64,000 nt of DNA from contig NZ_JBEPTK010000015.1 in NCBI RefSeq assembly GCF_040549485.1, forward strand, positions 1 to 64,000, in the 5' to 3' direction. Positions 7,767 to 16,679 of this stretch are shown piece by piece. The position numbers and the translations under genes were made by a program. Each line of letters starts with the position of its first letter. The first letter of the stretch is position 1. Origin of the DNA: Constrictibacter sp. MBR-5. GTDB lineage: Bacteria; Pseudomonadota; Alphaproteobacteria; JAJUGE01. The notes below the pieces were generated by a model. It was not told where the DNA came from and did not search any database. It worked only from the letters and a program-made list of their open reading frames with translations.

Positions 7767-8672
7767 ATGAGCGCAGTCGGCGGACCGCTGGTCGCGGTGT
7801 TCACCAAGAACCTGACGAATCCCGCCTATGACGGTGCACGCGCCGGGGCTGATCGGGTGGCGGCGCGGTTCGGCGGGCGGGCGCGGCATTTCGTGCCGAC
7901 GATCCCCGACGACGTGGATCAGCAGATCGCGCTGGTCGATACGGCCCTGGCGGAGCGGCCAGATGCGGTGGTGATGATCCCCGCCCACCCGACGGCACTG
8001 CTCCCGGCCCTTGCGAAGGTCCACGCCGCCGGCATCCCGGTCGTGACGGCGGTCAGCCGGGCGGAGGATCCGCAGGTGCTCTGCCACGTCGGTGCGGACG
8101 ACGAGGCCGTCGCCTTCGGCATCGCGATATACCTCTTCGATCACCTGGGCGGCCGTGGCGACGTGCTGCTGGTCGGCGGCCATCCCAATTCCTCGACGAC
8201 CCACGACCGCGAGCGCGGCTTCCGCGCCTCCGTCGCGCAGCATCCCGGCATTCGCATTGCCGGCGTTGTCCGCGGCGACTATCAGCGCGAGCCGGGCCGG
8301 GCGGCGATGGAGCGGGTGCTGGCCGAGGGCGCCCGGTTCGATGCCGTCTTCGCCGCCAACGACCAGAGCGCCCTCGGCGTCATCGACGCGCTGAAGGCGG
8401 CCGGCCGCCGGGCGCCGGTCGTCGGCGTGAACGCCATACCGGCGGCGGTGACGGCGATCCGGGCGGGCGACCTGCTGGCGACGGCGGCCTACGACGCCAT
8501 GTCGATCGCCTCCATCGCGGCCGAGGCCGTGCTGCGCCATCTGCGGGGCGAGCGCCTGCAGCGGGAGATCATGCTGCCGGTCGCGATCGTCGACGCCGCG
8601 AACTGTGCCGCATGGGACGTGCCCTACGAAGCGCGCCGGACGCCACCCTGGGAGACGGCCGTTCCCCATTGA
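7767..8672 (+). CDS. periplasmic-binding-protein-like sugar-binding protein without signal peptide
   Basis: A 301-residue protein of the peripla_BP_4 / LacI-core fold: an N-terminal VAVFTKNLTNPAYDGARAGA matches the first strand and helix of ribose-type binding proteins, followed by DALPDAVVMIPAH-like and FAANDQSALGVIDALKAAG segments. There is neither a signal peptide nor a helix-turn-helix, so neither standard use (ABC transport or LacI repression) fits simply. Start 7767 has GGGAGGG upstream. No ABC permease or ATPase is adjacent. It diverges from the sugar-oxidation run and might sense the pathway's substrate in the cytoplasm, or the true start may be misjudged. Confidence 0.75.
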   Translation: MSAVGGPLVAVFTKNLTNPAYDGARAGADRVAARFGGRARHFVPTIPDDVDQQIALVDTALAERPDAVVMIPAHPTALLPALAKVHAAGIPVVTAVSRAEDPQVLCHVGADDEAVAFGIAIYLFDHLGGRGDVLLVGGHPNSSTTHDRERGFRASVAQHPGIRIAGVVRGDYQREPGRAAMERVLAEGARFDAVFAANDQSALGVIDALKAAGRRAPVVGVNAIPAAVTAIRAGDLLATAAYDAMSIASIAAEAVLRHLRGERLQREIMLPVAIVDAANCAAWDVPYEARRTPPWETAVPH

Positions 8673-8738
8673 GCCGGCCGCGCTATCCGCCTCCGGCAGG
8701 TTTCCTTTGCGCCCGCATGGCCTACTTCCAGCGCGGTC

Positions 8739-9650
8739 ATGCCCATCCTCCGCATCATCGGTCTCCTGCTCGTGCTGAAGCTTCTCGTCGCCTGTTCGGG
8801 CTCCGCCTTCGTAAACGCCCTGACGCCACGCTCGGGCTATACGGTCGAGCGGGGCATCGGCTACAGCGAAGGGCCGCGGCGGCGCCTCGACCTCTACATG
8901 CCGGACGACGCCGGTCCTGACGCACCCGTCCTCGTCTTCCTCTATGGCGGCGGCTGGGATTCCGGCGACCGCGCGATGTACCGCTTCGTCGGCCAGGCCT
9001 TCGCTGCCCGCGGCTATGTGACGGTGATCCCGGACTACCGGATCTATCCGGAAGTGCTCTGGCCCGACTTTCTCGACGACGGTGCCGCGGCGGTCGCCTG
9101 GGCGCGGGAGAACGCCCCCTCGCGCGGGCCGCTGCTGCTCGCCGGGCATTCGGCGGGCGCCTACAACGCGGCGATGCTGGCGCTCGACCGGCGCTGGCTG
9201 GAGGCGCAGGGGGCGTCGCCGGCGGCCCTCGCGGCCGTCGCGGGACTCGCCGGGCCCTACGACTTTCTTCCGCTCCAGGATGAGGATCTGAAGATCATCT
9301 TCGGGCCGGAGAAGGAGCGGCCGCGTACGCAGCCGATCAACTATGTCGACGGCAGTGGCCCGCCGATGCTGCTGGTCACCGGCGGCGGCGACACCACCGT
9401 CGATCCTGCGAACAGCACCCGCCTCGCCGAACGGATCCGCCAGAAGGGCGGCACGGCAGAGGTGAAGGTCTATGACCGGGTCGGCCACATCGCCATCGTG
9501 GGCGCGCTGGCGGCGCCGTTGCGGCACCTGGCGCCGGTGCTGGACGACATGGACCGCTTCTTCCGCCGGACTATTGCCGCCGATCGTGTCGCCGCCGATC
9601 CCGTCAAACCGGGGGCGCGAACAGATCGCCCTGCGGTCCCGGATAGGTGA
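8739..9650 (+). CDS. alpha/beta hydrolase lipoprotein (esterase/lipase, HSL/BD-FAE-like)
   Basis: A 303-residue esterase. The N-terminus is a lipoprotein signal (LVLKLLVACSGS, lipobox Cys at about residue 19), so the enzyme is probably membrane-anchored and periplasmic or outer-membrane. The oxyanion motif appears as FLYGGGWDSGD (about 68-78), the nucleophile elbow as AGHSAGAYN (Ser about 137), the acid as the GGGDTTVDP aspartate and the His in DRVGHIAIVG. The catalytic triad is therefore complete. Its 3' end overlaps the convergent DUF488 gene by 47 bases. Confidence 0.87.
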   Translation: MPILRIIGLLLVLKLLVACSGSAFVNALTPRSGYTVERGIGYSEGPRRRLDLYMPDDAGPDAPVLVFLYGGGWDSGDRAMYRFVGQAFAARGYVTVIPDYRIYPEVLWPDFLDDGAAAVAWARENAPSRGPLLLAGHSAGAYNAAMLALDRRWLEAQGASPAALAAVAGLAGPYDFLPLQDEDLKIIFGPEKERPRTQPINYVDGSGPPMLLVTGGGDTTVDPANSTRLAERIRQKGGTAEVKVYDRVGHIAIVGALAAPLRHLAPVLDDMDRFFRRTIAADRVAADPVKPGARTDRPAVPDR

Positions 9651-10158
9651 TCCGGCCGTCATCGGCGACGCGCGCACCCTTGCTCAGCGCCGCGGCCTCG
9701 ACCCTGTCTTCGCTCAGGATGTGCATCACAGCGACGTCTGCTGCCAGCAGGTAGTCCGCGATCAGACGGCGATGGCAGCGCCACCACACGGCTTCGGCGC
9801 ACATCACCACCGTCCGCCGTTCGCCGGCCAGCCGCATCAGTTCGGCCAAGCCGGCCCGGAACGGCGGCGTCAGGGCATAGTCGGCATAGTTGCGGAAGCC
9901 CGGTTCGCGCCAGAGCGTATTGGGCGAGCCTGCCGCGTCCTTGCGGCTGGCGCGGCGGCCACCGAGGTCCGGCAGGTGTACGTAACCGATGCCGGCGTCG
10001 GCCAGTGCGGCCTCCAGCACATCCGCATTGAACTGCGGGTTGGTGCGCGACCGGGGGAACGCACGCACGTCGGCGACGAGCGCGATGCCCGACTGCGCGA
10101 GCAGCGCCAGGAACGCCGCCTGTGTCCGGTTCGAATGGCCGACTGTCCAGATCGTCAT
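9604..10158 (-). CDS. DUF488 domain protein
   Basis: A 184-residue cytosolic protein that is almost entirely one DUF488 domain. The N-terminus IWTVGHSNRT and the downstream LVADVRAFPRSRTNPQF are the family's signature, followed by YVHLPDLGGRR and the Cys-bearing VVMCAEAVWWRCHR. The family is uncharacterised biochemically, although the conserved Arg and Cys residues suggest a small-molecule or nucleic-acid enzyme. It is convergent with the esterase (47-base overlap) and divergent from the MFS gene. Confidence 0.88.
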   Translation of the reverse strand: MTIWTVGHSNRTQAAFLALLAQSGIALVADVRAFPRSRTNPQFNADVLEAALADAGIGYVHLPDLGGRRASRKDAAGSPNTLWREPGFRNYADYALTPPFRAGLAELMRLAGERRTVVMCAEAVWWRCHRRLIADYLLAADVAVMHILSEDRVEAAALSKGARVADDGRITYPGPQGDLFAPPV

Positions 10159-10351
10159 GCCCTATCAACGCGGTCCGACGGCTCCGGTGCCCCTATCGGG
10201 ATGTGCCCAGGATGCAGCGGCGAGCGGGTATCCGCCGCACTGTGTGAATTGCCGATTGCGGGCAGCGGGGCGAGCCAATACACCCGGATGGACGGGCAAA
10301 CGGCATCCGCATTCGGCAGATGGGCCGGGCCGGCTCACGCGGCGAGGCGGA

Positions 10352-11602
10352 ATGGGCAGCGCGTTCCTTGGGCTGGTGGCGATCGTGGCGGGCGCCTTCC
10401 TGCTGCAGGTCTCCAACGGCTGGCTCGGCATCCTGGTGCCGCTCGAGCTCGGTGTCGAAGGCTATCCGGCGGCGGTGATCGGCCTCGTCGTCACCGCGCA
10501 TTCGGTGGGCTTTCTGGTCGGCTGCATCTTCGCGCCGCGGCTGGTCCGGTCGCTCGGTCATATCCGCGCCTTCGCTGTGCTGGCGGCGGCGGTTTCGGTC
10601 GCGACGATGGCGTTCACCGCCACCGTCGATCCCTGGCTCTGGGGGCCGCTGCGGCTCGTCACCGGCTTCTGCTCGGCCGGGCTGTTCACCATCGCCGAGA
10701 GCTGGATCAGCGCCCAGACTCCGTCCCAGTTCCGCGGCCGGGTGCTCAGCCTCTACATGCTGTCCAACAAGGTGGCGCTCGCCGGCGGACAGCTGCTGCT
10801 CGCCTTCAGCAACGCCGACGCGTCGGTCTACTTCCTCGTCGCCGCAGCGTGCTATTCGCTCTCGCTCATTCCGGTTGCCTCGACCCACGGTGCCACGCCG
10901 TCGCAGCCCGAACTGATGACGCTCAGCCTGCGCAAGCTCTACCGGATCGCGCCAGTGGGAATCGTCGGAGCGGTGGCGACCGGGCTGGTGAACGGCGCGA
11001 TCCTGGGCGTGGCGCCTGTCTACGTGGTCGAGATCGGCCAGTCGCCGGCGATGGCGGCGATCCTGGTCGCGATCATGCAGAGCGGCAGCCTAGTGATGCA
11101 GTGGCCGCTCGGCTGGCTGTCGGACCGCTACGAGCGCCGGATCGTCATCCTGATCGCCTCGCTCGTCGTGGCCGTCGTTTCCGCCGCCATCGCCTTCCTC
11201 GGCGGCACGTTCCCGCAGGCTCTCTACCCGCTCGCCGTGCTGTGGGGCGGCTGTGCGCTCTCGATCTACGCCCTCTGCCTTGCCCATGCCGGCGACTTCG
11301 CCGAGCCGCACGAGATGGTGCCGCTGGCCAGCAGCCTGCTCCTCTCCTGGGCCGCCGGTGCGGCGGCCGGGCCGTTCATGGCGGCGGCCTTCATGGAGAT
11401 GGTCGGGCCGGGCGGCCTGTTTCTTTATTCCGCGGTCATCGCGGCGTTCCTTGCCGGCTTCGTGGTCTGGCGCATGACGCGCCGCGCCGCGCCGAAGCCT
11501 GAGGATCGGGAGCGGTTCGTTGCGATGCCGGTGATGACCAGCCCGGGCAGCGCGCGTATGGATCCGCGGTCGCCCGAGGCGGAGGGATCCGGCGACGGCT
11601 GA
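10352..11602 (+). CDS. MFS transporter (YcaD/YbfB-type)
   Basis: A 416-residue major facilitator protein with about twelve membrane segments. Motif A-like sequence between helices 2 and 3 is degenerate (FAPRLVRSLGHIRAF), whereas the one between helices 8 and 9 is good (GWLSDRYERRIVIL). WISAQTPSQFRGRVLSLYM near residue 125 is a feature of the YcaD/UMF2-like subfamily. Start 10352 is used because GGCGAGGCGG precedes the ATG and the protein then opens directly with helix 1. The substrate is unknown. It ends 7 bases from the convergent BadH-like gene. Confidence 0.85.
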   Translation: MGSAFLGLVAIVAGAFLLQVSNGWLGILVPLELGVEGYPAAVIGLVVTAHSVGFLVGCIFAPRLVRSLGHIRAFAVLAAAVSVATMAFTATVDPWLWGPLRLVTGFCSAGLFTIAESWISAQTPSQFRGRVLSLYMLSNKVALAGGQLLLAFSNADASVYFLVAAACYSLSLIPVASTHGATPSQPELMTLSLRKLYRIAPVGIVGAVATGLVNGAILGVAPVYVVEIGQSPAMAAILVAIMQSGSLVMQWPLGWLSDRYERRIVILIASLVVAVVSAAIAFLGGTFPQALYPLAVLWGGCALSIYALCLAHAGDFAEPHEMVPLASSLLLSWAAGAAAGPFMAAAFMEMVGPGGLFLYSAVIAAFLAGFVVWRMTRRAAPKPEDRERFVAMPVMTSPGSARMDPRSPEAEGSGDG

Positions 11603-11609
11603 GGGCGCG

Positions 11610-12359
11610 TCAGCCGCTCATCGTCAGGCCGCCGCTGACCGACAGCACCTGCCCGGTGACGTAGCTGGCGCGCGGACTGGCGAAGAACAGGATGGCGTTT
11701 GCGAGGTCCTGCGGCGTGCCGAGGCGGCGGAACGGGATGACGCGCAGCAGCGCCTCGCGCATCCGGTCCGGCTGGGCCGCGAACAGCGGCGTGTCGGTGG
11801 GGCCCGGGCAGACGCAGTTCACGCAGATGCCGTGGCGCGCCATCTCGCGCGCCAGACTCTTGGTGAAAGCGATGACGCCGCCCTTGGCGCCGGCATAGAC
11901 TGTCTCGCCCATCGAACCGACGCGGCCGGCGTCGGAGGAGACGTTCACGATCATGCCCTGCTGCGCCTCGATCATCGGCGGCAGGAAGGCCTTGGCGACG
12001 CGGACCTGCCCCAGATAGTTCAGGCTGACGATCTTCTCGATGAACGCCTCGTCGTTCTGCATGAAGGGTTCGATCCGGTCCCAGCCGGCGACGTTCACCA
12101 GGATGTCCATCCGGCCATAGCGGCCGTTGACGTCGGCGGCGACGGCGTTCACGGCGTCCCAGGACGTCACGTCCATCACCACCCCCTCGGCGCTGCCGCC
12201 GGCCGCGTCGACGGCCTTCACCATCTCGGACAGACGCGCCTCGTCCAGGTCGGCTCCGACCACATGGGCGCCGGCCTCCGCCAGGGTCTCCGCGGTGGCG
12301 CGGCCTATGCCGGATGCCGCACCGGTGACCAGCGCCGTCTTGCCCTTCAGATCGATCAT
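11610..12359 (-). CDS. SDR, 2-hydroxycyclohexanecarboxyl-CoA dehydrogenase-like (BadH-like)
   Basis: A 249-residue short-chain dehydrogenase with TGAASGIGRA near residue 12, catalytic Ser in NVSSDAGRVGS and YAGAKGG (Tyr and Lys). The stretches VAGWDRIEPF, SSDAGRVGSMGETVY and CPGPTDTPL closely follow the pattern of BadH, which oxidises 2-hydroxycyclohexanecarboxyl-CoA in the alicyclic branch of benzoate degradation in Rhodopseudomonas. It is immediately downstream (11 bases) of an enoyl-CoA hydratase on the same strand, as expected for successive beta-oxidation-like steps. No ring-opening hydrolase or CoA ligase is adjacent, so the pathway assignment stays tentative. Confidence 0.85.
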   Translation of the reverse strand: MIDLKGKTALVTGAASGIGRATAETLAEAGAHVVGADLDEARLSEMVKAVDAAGGSAEGVVMDVTSWDAVNAVAADVNGRYGRMDILVNVAGWDRIEPFMQNDEAFIEKIVSLNYLGQVRVAKAFLPPMIEAQQGMIVNVSSDAGRVGSMGETVYAGAKGGVIAFTKSLAREMARHGICVNCVCPGPTDTPLFAAQPDRMREALLRVIPFRRLGTPQDLANAILFFASPRASYVTGQVLSVSGGLTMSG

Positions 12360-12370
12360 GGTCGTTTCCC

Positions 12371-13132
12371 TCAACCCTTTCGCTTGTTCAGGAAGGCTTC
12401 GACCAGCCGGCGCGCCTCCGGTGTGCGGATCAGGTCCCGCGTCACGTCGACCTCGCGCTCGAAGCCCTCGCCGCCCGGACGTGCCGCCTCGGCGATGCAG
12501 CTCTTGCAGGCGCGCAGCGCCGGGCGCGACAGCCCGCCGAGGCGGGCCACCAGCTTCTCGGCCTGCTCCGCAACCCGATCGCGCGGCGCCGCCCACTGGA
12601 CCAGGCCGAGCGCCACCGCTTCGCTGCCGCGGACGGGATCGCCGGTGAGGATCATGCGGGAAGCGACGCTCCTGCCGCAGAGACGGGTGAGACGCTGCGT
12701 GCCGCCGGCACCGGGGACGAGGCCGATGGTCACTTCCGGCAGGCCGAGCCAAGCCTCCTCGGCGGCGATGCGCAGGTCGCAGGCGAGCGTCAGCTCCAGG
12801 CCGCCGCCCATGGCTGTGCCGCCGATCTCGGCGACGGTGACGCAGGGCAGCGTCTCGATCCGCCGGAAAAGCCGCTGGAACGCGGCGACCTCCTCGGAGA
12901 AGCGCAGATGGCCGTCATCCAGGCCGAAGCGTTCCTCGACCTGCCGAAGATCCGCGCCGGCACAGAAGACCTGCTGGTCGCTGCGGATATGAAGAACGGC
13001 GATCTCACCGTCGGCGTCGAGCCGGTCGAGCAATGCCCCGAAGCCGGCGATCCACGCATTGTTGATCGCGTTGACCGGCGGGCGCGAGAGGGTGATGACG
13101 GCCTTGGGGCCATCCGCTTCCAGCCTGAACAC
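12371..13132 (-). CDS. enoyl-CoA hydratase/isomerase family protein
   Basis: A 253-residue crotonase-fold protein that probably hydrates an enoyl-CoA. The oxyanion segment is FCAGADLRQ and both hydratase glutamates are present, one in GGGLELTLACDL (about residue 110) and one in LPEVTIGLVPGAGGTQRL (about residue 130). It is therefore expected to be a true hydratase, not an isomerase-only homologue. It is cotranscribed with the BadH-like dehydrogenase downstream, giving hydratase then dehydrogenase in pathway order. Possible substrates include cyclohexenecarboxyl-CoA or a branched acyl-CoA. Confidence 0.87.
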   Translation of the reverse strand: MFRLEADGPKAVITLSRPPVNAINNAWIAGFGALLDRLDADGEIAVLHIRSDQQVFCAGADLRQVEERFGLDDGHLRFSEEVAAFQRLFRRIETLPCVTVAEIGGTAMGGGLELTLACDLRIAAEEAWLGLPEVTIGLVPGAGGTQRLTRLCGRSVASRMILTGDPVRGSEAVALGLVQWAAPRDRVAEQAEKLVARLGGLSRPALRACKSCIAEAARPGGEGFEREVDVTRDLIRTPEARRLVEAFLNKRKG

Positions 13133-13212
13133 CGTTCACCCGTCCTCGTGAATCCTGGTGTCCCAGCTTGTCCCGAACGCGCCGCCGTTCCAATAGGCAG
13201 GCGCCTTGGGGA

Positions 13213-14028
13213 CTAGTAGGGGCGGGCCGCTACCGCCGCTACCGCCACCGCCGGCTTCGGCTCCTGCTGTGCCTGCTGCTTGGCCATCAGTTCGCTCAGT
13301 ACGGTGCGGATGATGGGCAGGGCCTCCTCGCGCGGCATGCCCGACCGGATGCGCCGGTCGTAGAGCGCGCGCAGCAGCATCTCGTCGGCGTCGGTCATCT
13401 CGACGACGTGGTCGTTCTCGCAGAACAGCGAGGGGCGATAGTGGCAGGCGTCGTTGGCCAGCCCGAGCACCTGAACCAGCTCCTCGAGGATGCAGTGCCG
13501 GCGCTGCGCTTCTGGAATGTCAGTCCCGATCGCGATCGCGCCCGACTTGATGGCGCCTCGGTCCCGGCCCTCGCGGCCGCCGATCGCCAGGGCGATGCAG
13601 GCGCTGGTCTCGACCCAGCGGCGGAACTCCGGATCGTCGCGGCGGCCGGGCATCTTCGCGAAATCGGCGCGCGGGTAGAAGCCGAAGCGCAGGGTCGCCC
13701 CGTCGACCGAATCGGCGGCCCGCACGCGAATGCCCGTCAGGCTCTCGATCGCCTGGATATGGCCGCCGATCGCCTTGAGATACGGGTGGACGTCCCAGCC
13801 GGGTGCGGCGAAGAGAGCCAGGCGGAGGTCGCCGTTCCACTTCTGGACGATTCCGGCCGACTTGCCGTGCTCGTGCCCGAAGGCGACGGCCTCGAACTGA
13901 CGCGCGACCTCGTCGAGGTTCGGTTGCGCTTCGGCGCGCATGCCAGCCAGGGAAGCTGTCAGGCATACGGCGATCGCAAGGACGGCCCGGCGTAGCGCGG
14001 AGCCGTGATCCATGAGTGACGGCAGCAT
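13213..14028 (-). CDS. DUF2927 family secreted protein
   Basis: A 271-residue protein with an N-terminal signal peptide ending near AGMRAEAQ, so it is exported. The C-terminal half matches DUF2927: HCILEELVQVLGLANDACHYRPSLF followed by EMTDADEMLLRALYDRRIRSGM. The EELVQ core sits where a zincin HExxH motif would be in a protease fold but lacks both histidines; whether it binds metal is unknown. Two ATG starts are possible (14028 and 14013), neither with a convincing ribosome binding site. Confidence 0.78.
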   Translation of the reverse strand: MLPSLMDHGSALRRAVLAIAVCLTASLAGMRAEAQPNLDEVARQFEAVAFGHEHGKSAGIVQKWNGDLRLALFAAPGWDVHPYLKAIGGHIQAIESLTGIRVRAADSVDGATLRFGFYPRADFAKMPGRRDDPEFRRWVETSACIALAIGGREGRDRGAIKSGAIAIGTDIPEAQRRHCILEELVQVLGLANDACHYRPSLFCENDHVVEMTDADEMLLRALYDRRIRSGMPREEALPIIRTVLSELMAKQQAQQEPKPAVAVAAVAARPY

Positions 14029-14221
14029 TTACCCAGTGTGACTCCCGATCCCTTATGACTTCTTACCGGGCCTTCTGCAGCGGGCACCTTGTTACCTCGG
14101 GGCGGACCTCTTCGAGCCTCGTCCCCCGGAGCGCCACCCCCTCAGACGACGCTCCATGACGGAAAGGCTACGGGATCGCGAAAGCGGGGCGCAAGGCCGT
14201 TCGCGCGTGCGGTCCGACCCT

Positions 14222-14252
14222 CTTGAAAGCGTGACATTCTGGCACGACATCG
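14222..14252 (+). promoter_or_regulatory. candidate heat-shock promoter of the small heat-shock gene
   Basis: CTTGAAAG (14222-14229) resembles the -35 of sigma-32 promoters; a weak -10-like CACGACATCG follows after about 17 bases. It lies about 110 bases before the heat-shock start and 50 bases before the leader hairpins. The region 14029-14302 shows nothing else of note. The -10 match is poor, so this is tentative. Confidence 0.3.
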
Positions 14253-14302
14253 TCGTCACGGTCGGTGCCACCGAAGTGGGTCGGCCGGATGATGCGCAAG
14301 GC

Positions 14303-14360
14303 GGCATGTCCATTCGGAATGCCAGAGCCACGCGCCGGTATCGCTCAACGGAGGATATCC
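14303..14360 (+). promoter_or_regulatory. ROSE-like RNA thermometer in the 5' leader of the small heat-shock gene
   Basis: Two hairpins precede the ATG. Hairpin 1: GGCAT, bulged G, TCC, loop ATTC, GGA, ATGCC (14303-14323). Hairpin 2 (14337-14360) buries the ribosome binding site: GG-TATC-G-CT pairs with AG-GATA-T-CC around loop CAACGG, leaving a bulged G opposite the Shine-Dalgarno GGAGGA. A UYGCU anti-Shine-Dalgarno with one bulged G is the defining end of ROSE elements, which repress small heat-shock genes at low temperature in alphaproteobacteria and melt on heating. Confidence 0.75.
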
Positions 14361-14825
14361 ATGCGTACTTACGACTTCTCGCCCCTTTTCCGTTCGACCG
14401 TCGGGTTCGACCGCGTGTCGCGTCTCCTCGACGCGGCCCTGCAGGGTGCCGACAGCGGCCAGGGCTATCCCCCCTACAACATCGCCAAGGTCGGTGAGGA
14501 CCAGTACCGGATCACGATGGCGGTCGCCGGCTTCACCGAGGCTGACGTCGAGCTGGTCCAGCAGGAGAACACCCTGCTCGTCCGCGGCCGGCGTGCGGAG
14601 AGCGACGACGAGGGGGTCAGCTACCTGCACCGCGGGATCGCCAGCCGTTCGTTCGAGCACCGCTTCCAGCTTGCCGACCACATTCAGGTGAGCGGGGCTT
14701 CGCTGGAGAACGGCCTGCTCGACATCCAGCTCGTGCGCGAGGTGCCCGAGGCGAAGAAGCCTCGTGTGATCTCGGTCCGCCGTGCGGATGCCGACACCTC
14801 GGCGCAGATCTCGCACGCAGCCTGA
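14361..14825 (+). CDS. Hsp20 family small heat-shock protein (IbpA-like)
   Basis: A 154-residue cytosolic holdase that keeps unfolding proteins soluble. The N-terminal MRTYDFSPLFRSTVGFDRV is the IbpA/HspH-type arm; the alpha-crystallin domain spans about residues 36-130, with GYPPYNIAKVGEDQYRI at its start, AVAGFTEADVELVQQ, and the C-terminal strand after ENGLLDIQL. It matches the length of alphaproteobacterial class A Hsp20 proteins. Start 14361 is fixed by GGAGGA eight bases upstream, itself trapped in a ROSE-like hairpin. A strong terminator hairpin follows at 14863. Confidence 0.93.
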   Translation: MRTYDFSPLFRSTVGFDRVSRLLDAALQGADSGQGYPPYNIAKVGEDQYRITMAVAGFTEADVELVQQENTLLVRGRRAESDDEGVSYLHRGIASRSFEHRFQLADHIQVSGASLENGLLDIQLVREVPEAKKPRVISVRRADADTSAQISHAA

Positions 14826-14862
14826 CCCGAACGGCACCTTCGGCCATCGGCTGGAGTATGGG

Positions 14863-14892
14863 GGCGGCGCCCGACCGGGCGCCGCCTATTTT
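14863..14892 (+). terminator. rho-independent terminator of the heat-shock gene
   Basis: GGCGGCGCCC (14863-14872), loop GACC, GGGCGCCGCC (14877-14886), then TATTTT. The 10-bp perfect GC stem followed by a T-run is a standard intrinsic terminator, 37 bases after the Hsp20 stop. Confidence 0.8.
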
Positions 14893-14972
14893 CAGTGTGG
14901 GTCGCAGGGCCTTGTCCGCGGCGTCGCTGGCGCGGAAGATCGCCCGAGAAACCTTCTTGGGGAGTACGCGCC

Positions 14973-15434
14973 ATGCAGCCGCTGAAGTCGAAGCCGCTCT
15001 GCACGATAAAGCTCATGGTCGATCCGCAGATCAGGATGCTCGGTCCGACGCCGTTCGGCGACCGGCGGATCGCGGCGGTCACCGGCGGTACCTTCGAAGG
15101 CGAGCGGCTGCGCGGCACGGTCCTATCCGGCGGCGGCGACTGGCTCCTGCTCCGGCGCGACGGTGTCCTGCAGCTCGACGTGCGCCTGATCATGGAGACG
15201 CACGACTCGCATCTCATCTACATGACCTATCGTGGCCTGCGGCATGGCCCCGCCGACGTGATGGACCGCCTGGGGCGCGGCGAGCCGGTGGACCCTTCGC
15301 TCTATTATTTCCGCACGGCACCCTTCTTCGAGACCAGTTCGGAAACATATGGCTGGTTGAATGGGATCGTCGCCGTCGGCGTCGGCAGCCGTGTCCCGTC
15401 GGGCCCGGTCTACGACGTGCACGAGGTGCTCTGA
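14973..15434 (+). CDS. DUF3237 domain protein
   Basis: A 153-residue cytosolic protein made of a single DUF3237 domain, recognised by the ordered elements ITGGTFEGERLRGTVLSGGGDWLL, LDVRLIMETHDSHLIYMTYRG and the C-terminal YGWLNGIVAVGVG. The family is a small beta-barrel of unknown function often found near aromatic-compound or ketone metabolism genes. Start 14973 follows GGGGAGTACGCGCC. It is the only gene between the heat-shock terminator and mdh. Confidence 0.85.
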   Translation: MQPLKSKPLCTIKLMVDPQIRMLGPTPFGDRRIAAVTGGTFEGERLRGTVLSGGGDWLLLRRDGVLQLDVRLIMETHDSHLIYMTYRGLRHGPADVMDRLGRGEPVDPSLYYFRTAPFFETSSETYGWLNGIVAVGVGSRVPSGPVYDVHEVL

Positions 15435-15551
15435 CACCGGGACCGATAGTGATGCCACCAGGGGCGCCCGCGGTTGCCGGGCACTGCTTTTCGCGCTATT
15501 GACCCGGCCCGACTCGGGGCCGCGGCGCTCGGGGGACGCAAGGAGAAGTAG

Positions 15552-16511
<960 letters not shown>

Positions 16512-16526
16512 CCGCGTGAGGGCGAC

Positions 16527-16549
16527 GGGCGCCGGCTGTTCCGGCGCCC
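16527..16549 (+). terminator. stem-loop after mdh
   Basis: GGGCGCCGG (16527-16535), loop CTGTT, CCGGCGCCC (16541-16549): a perfect 9-bp hairpin 15 bases after mdh. There is no T-run, so it may be an attenuator or RNA-stabilising element of the mdh-sucCD transcript and not a full terminator. Confidence 0.4.
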
Positions 16550-16679
16550 CGCCTGCCCCTCCCCGGCGGCAAGCCGAAACGTTGCCCGGGCTTGCCGGCT
16601 GTGATCTAGTGCGGCGGTATGTCGCGGTCTCGGGCGGCGGTTCCGCGGCGAGAGCCGCCATCGGAAGCAGGCGAGCCGG

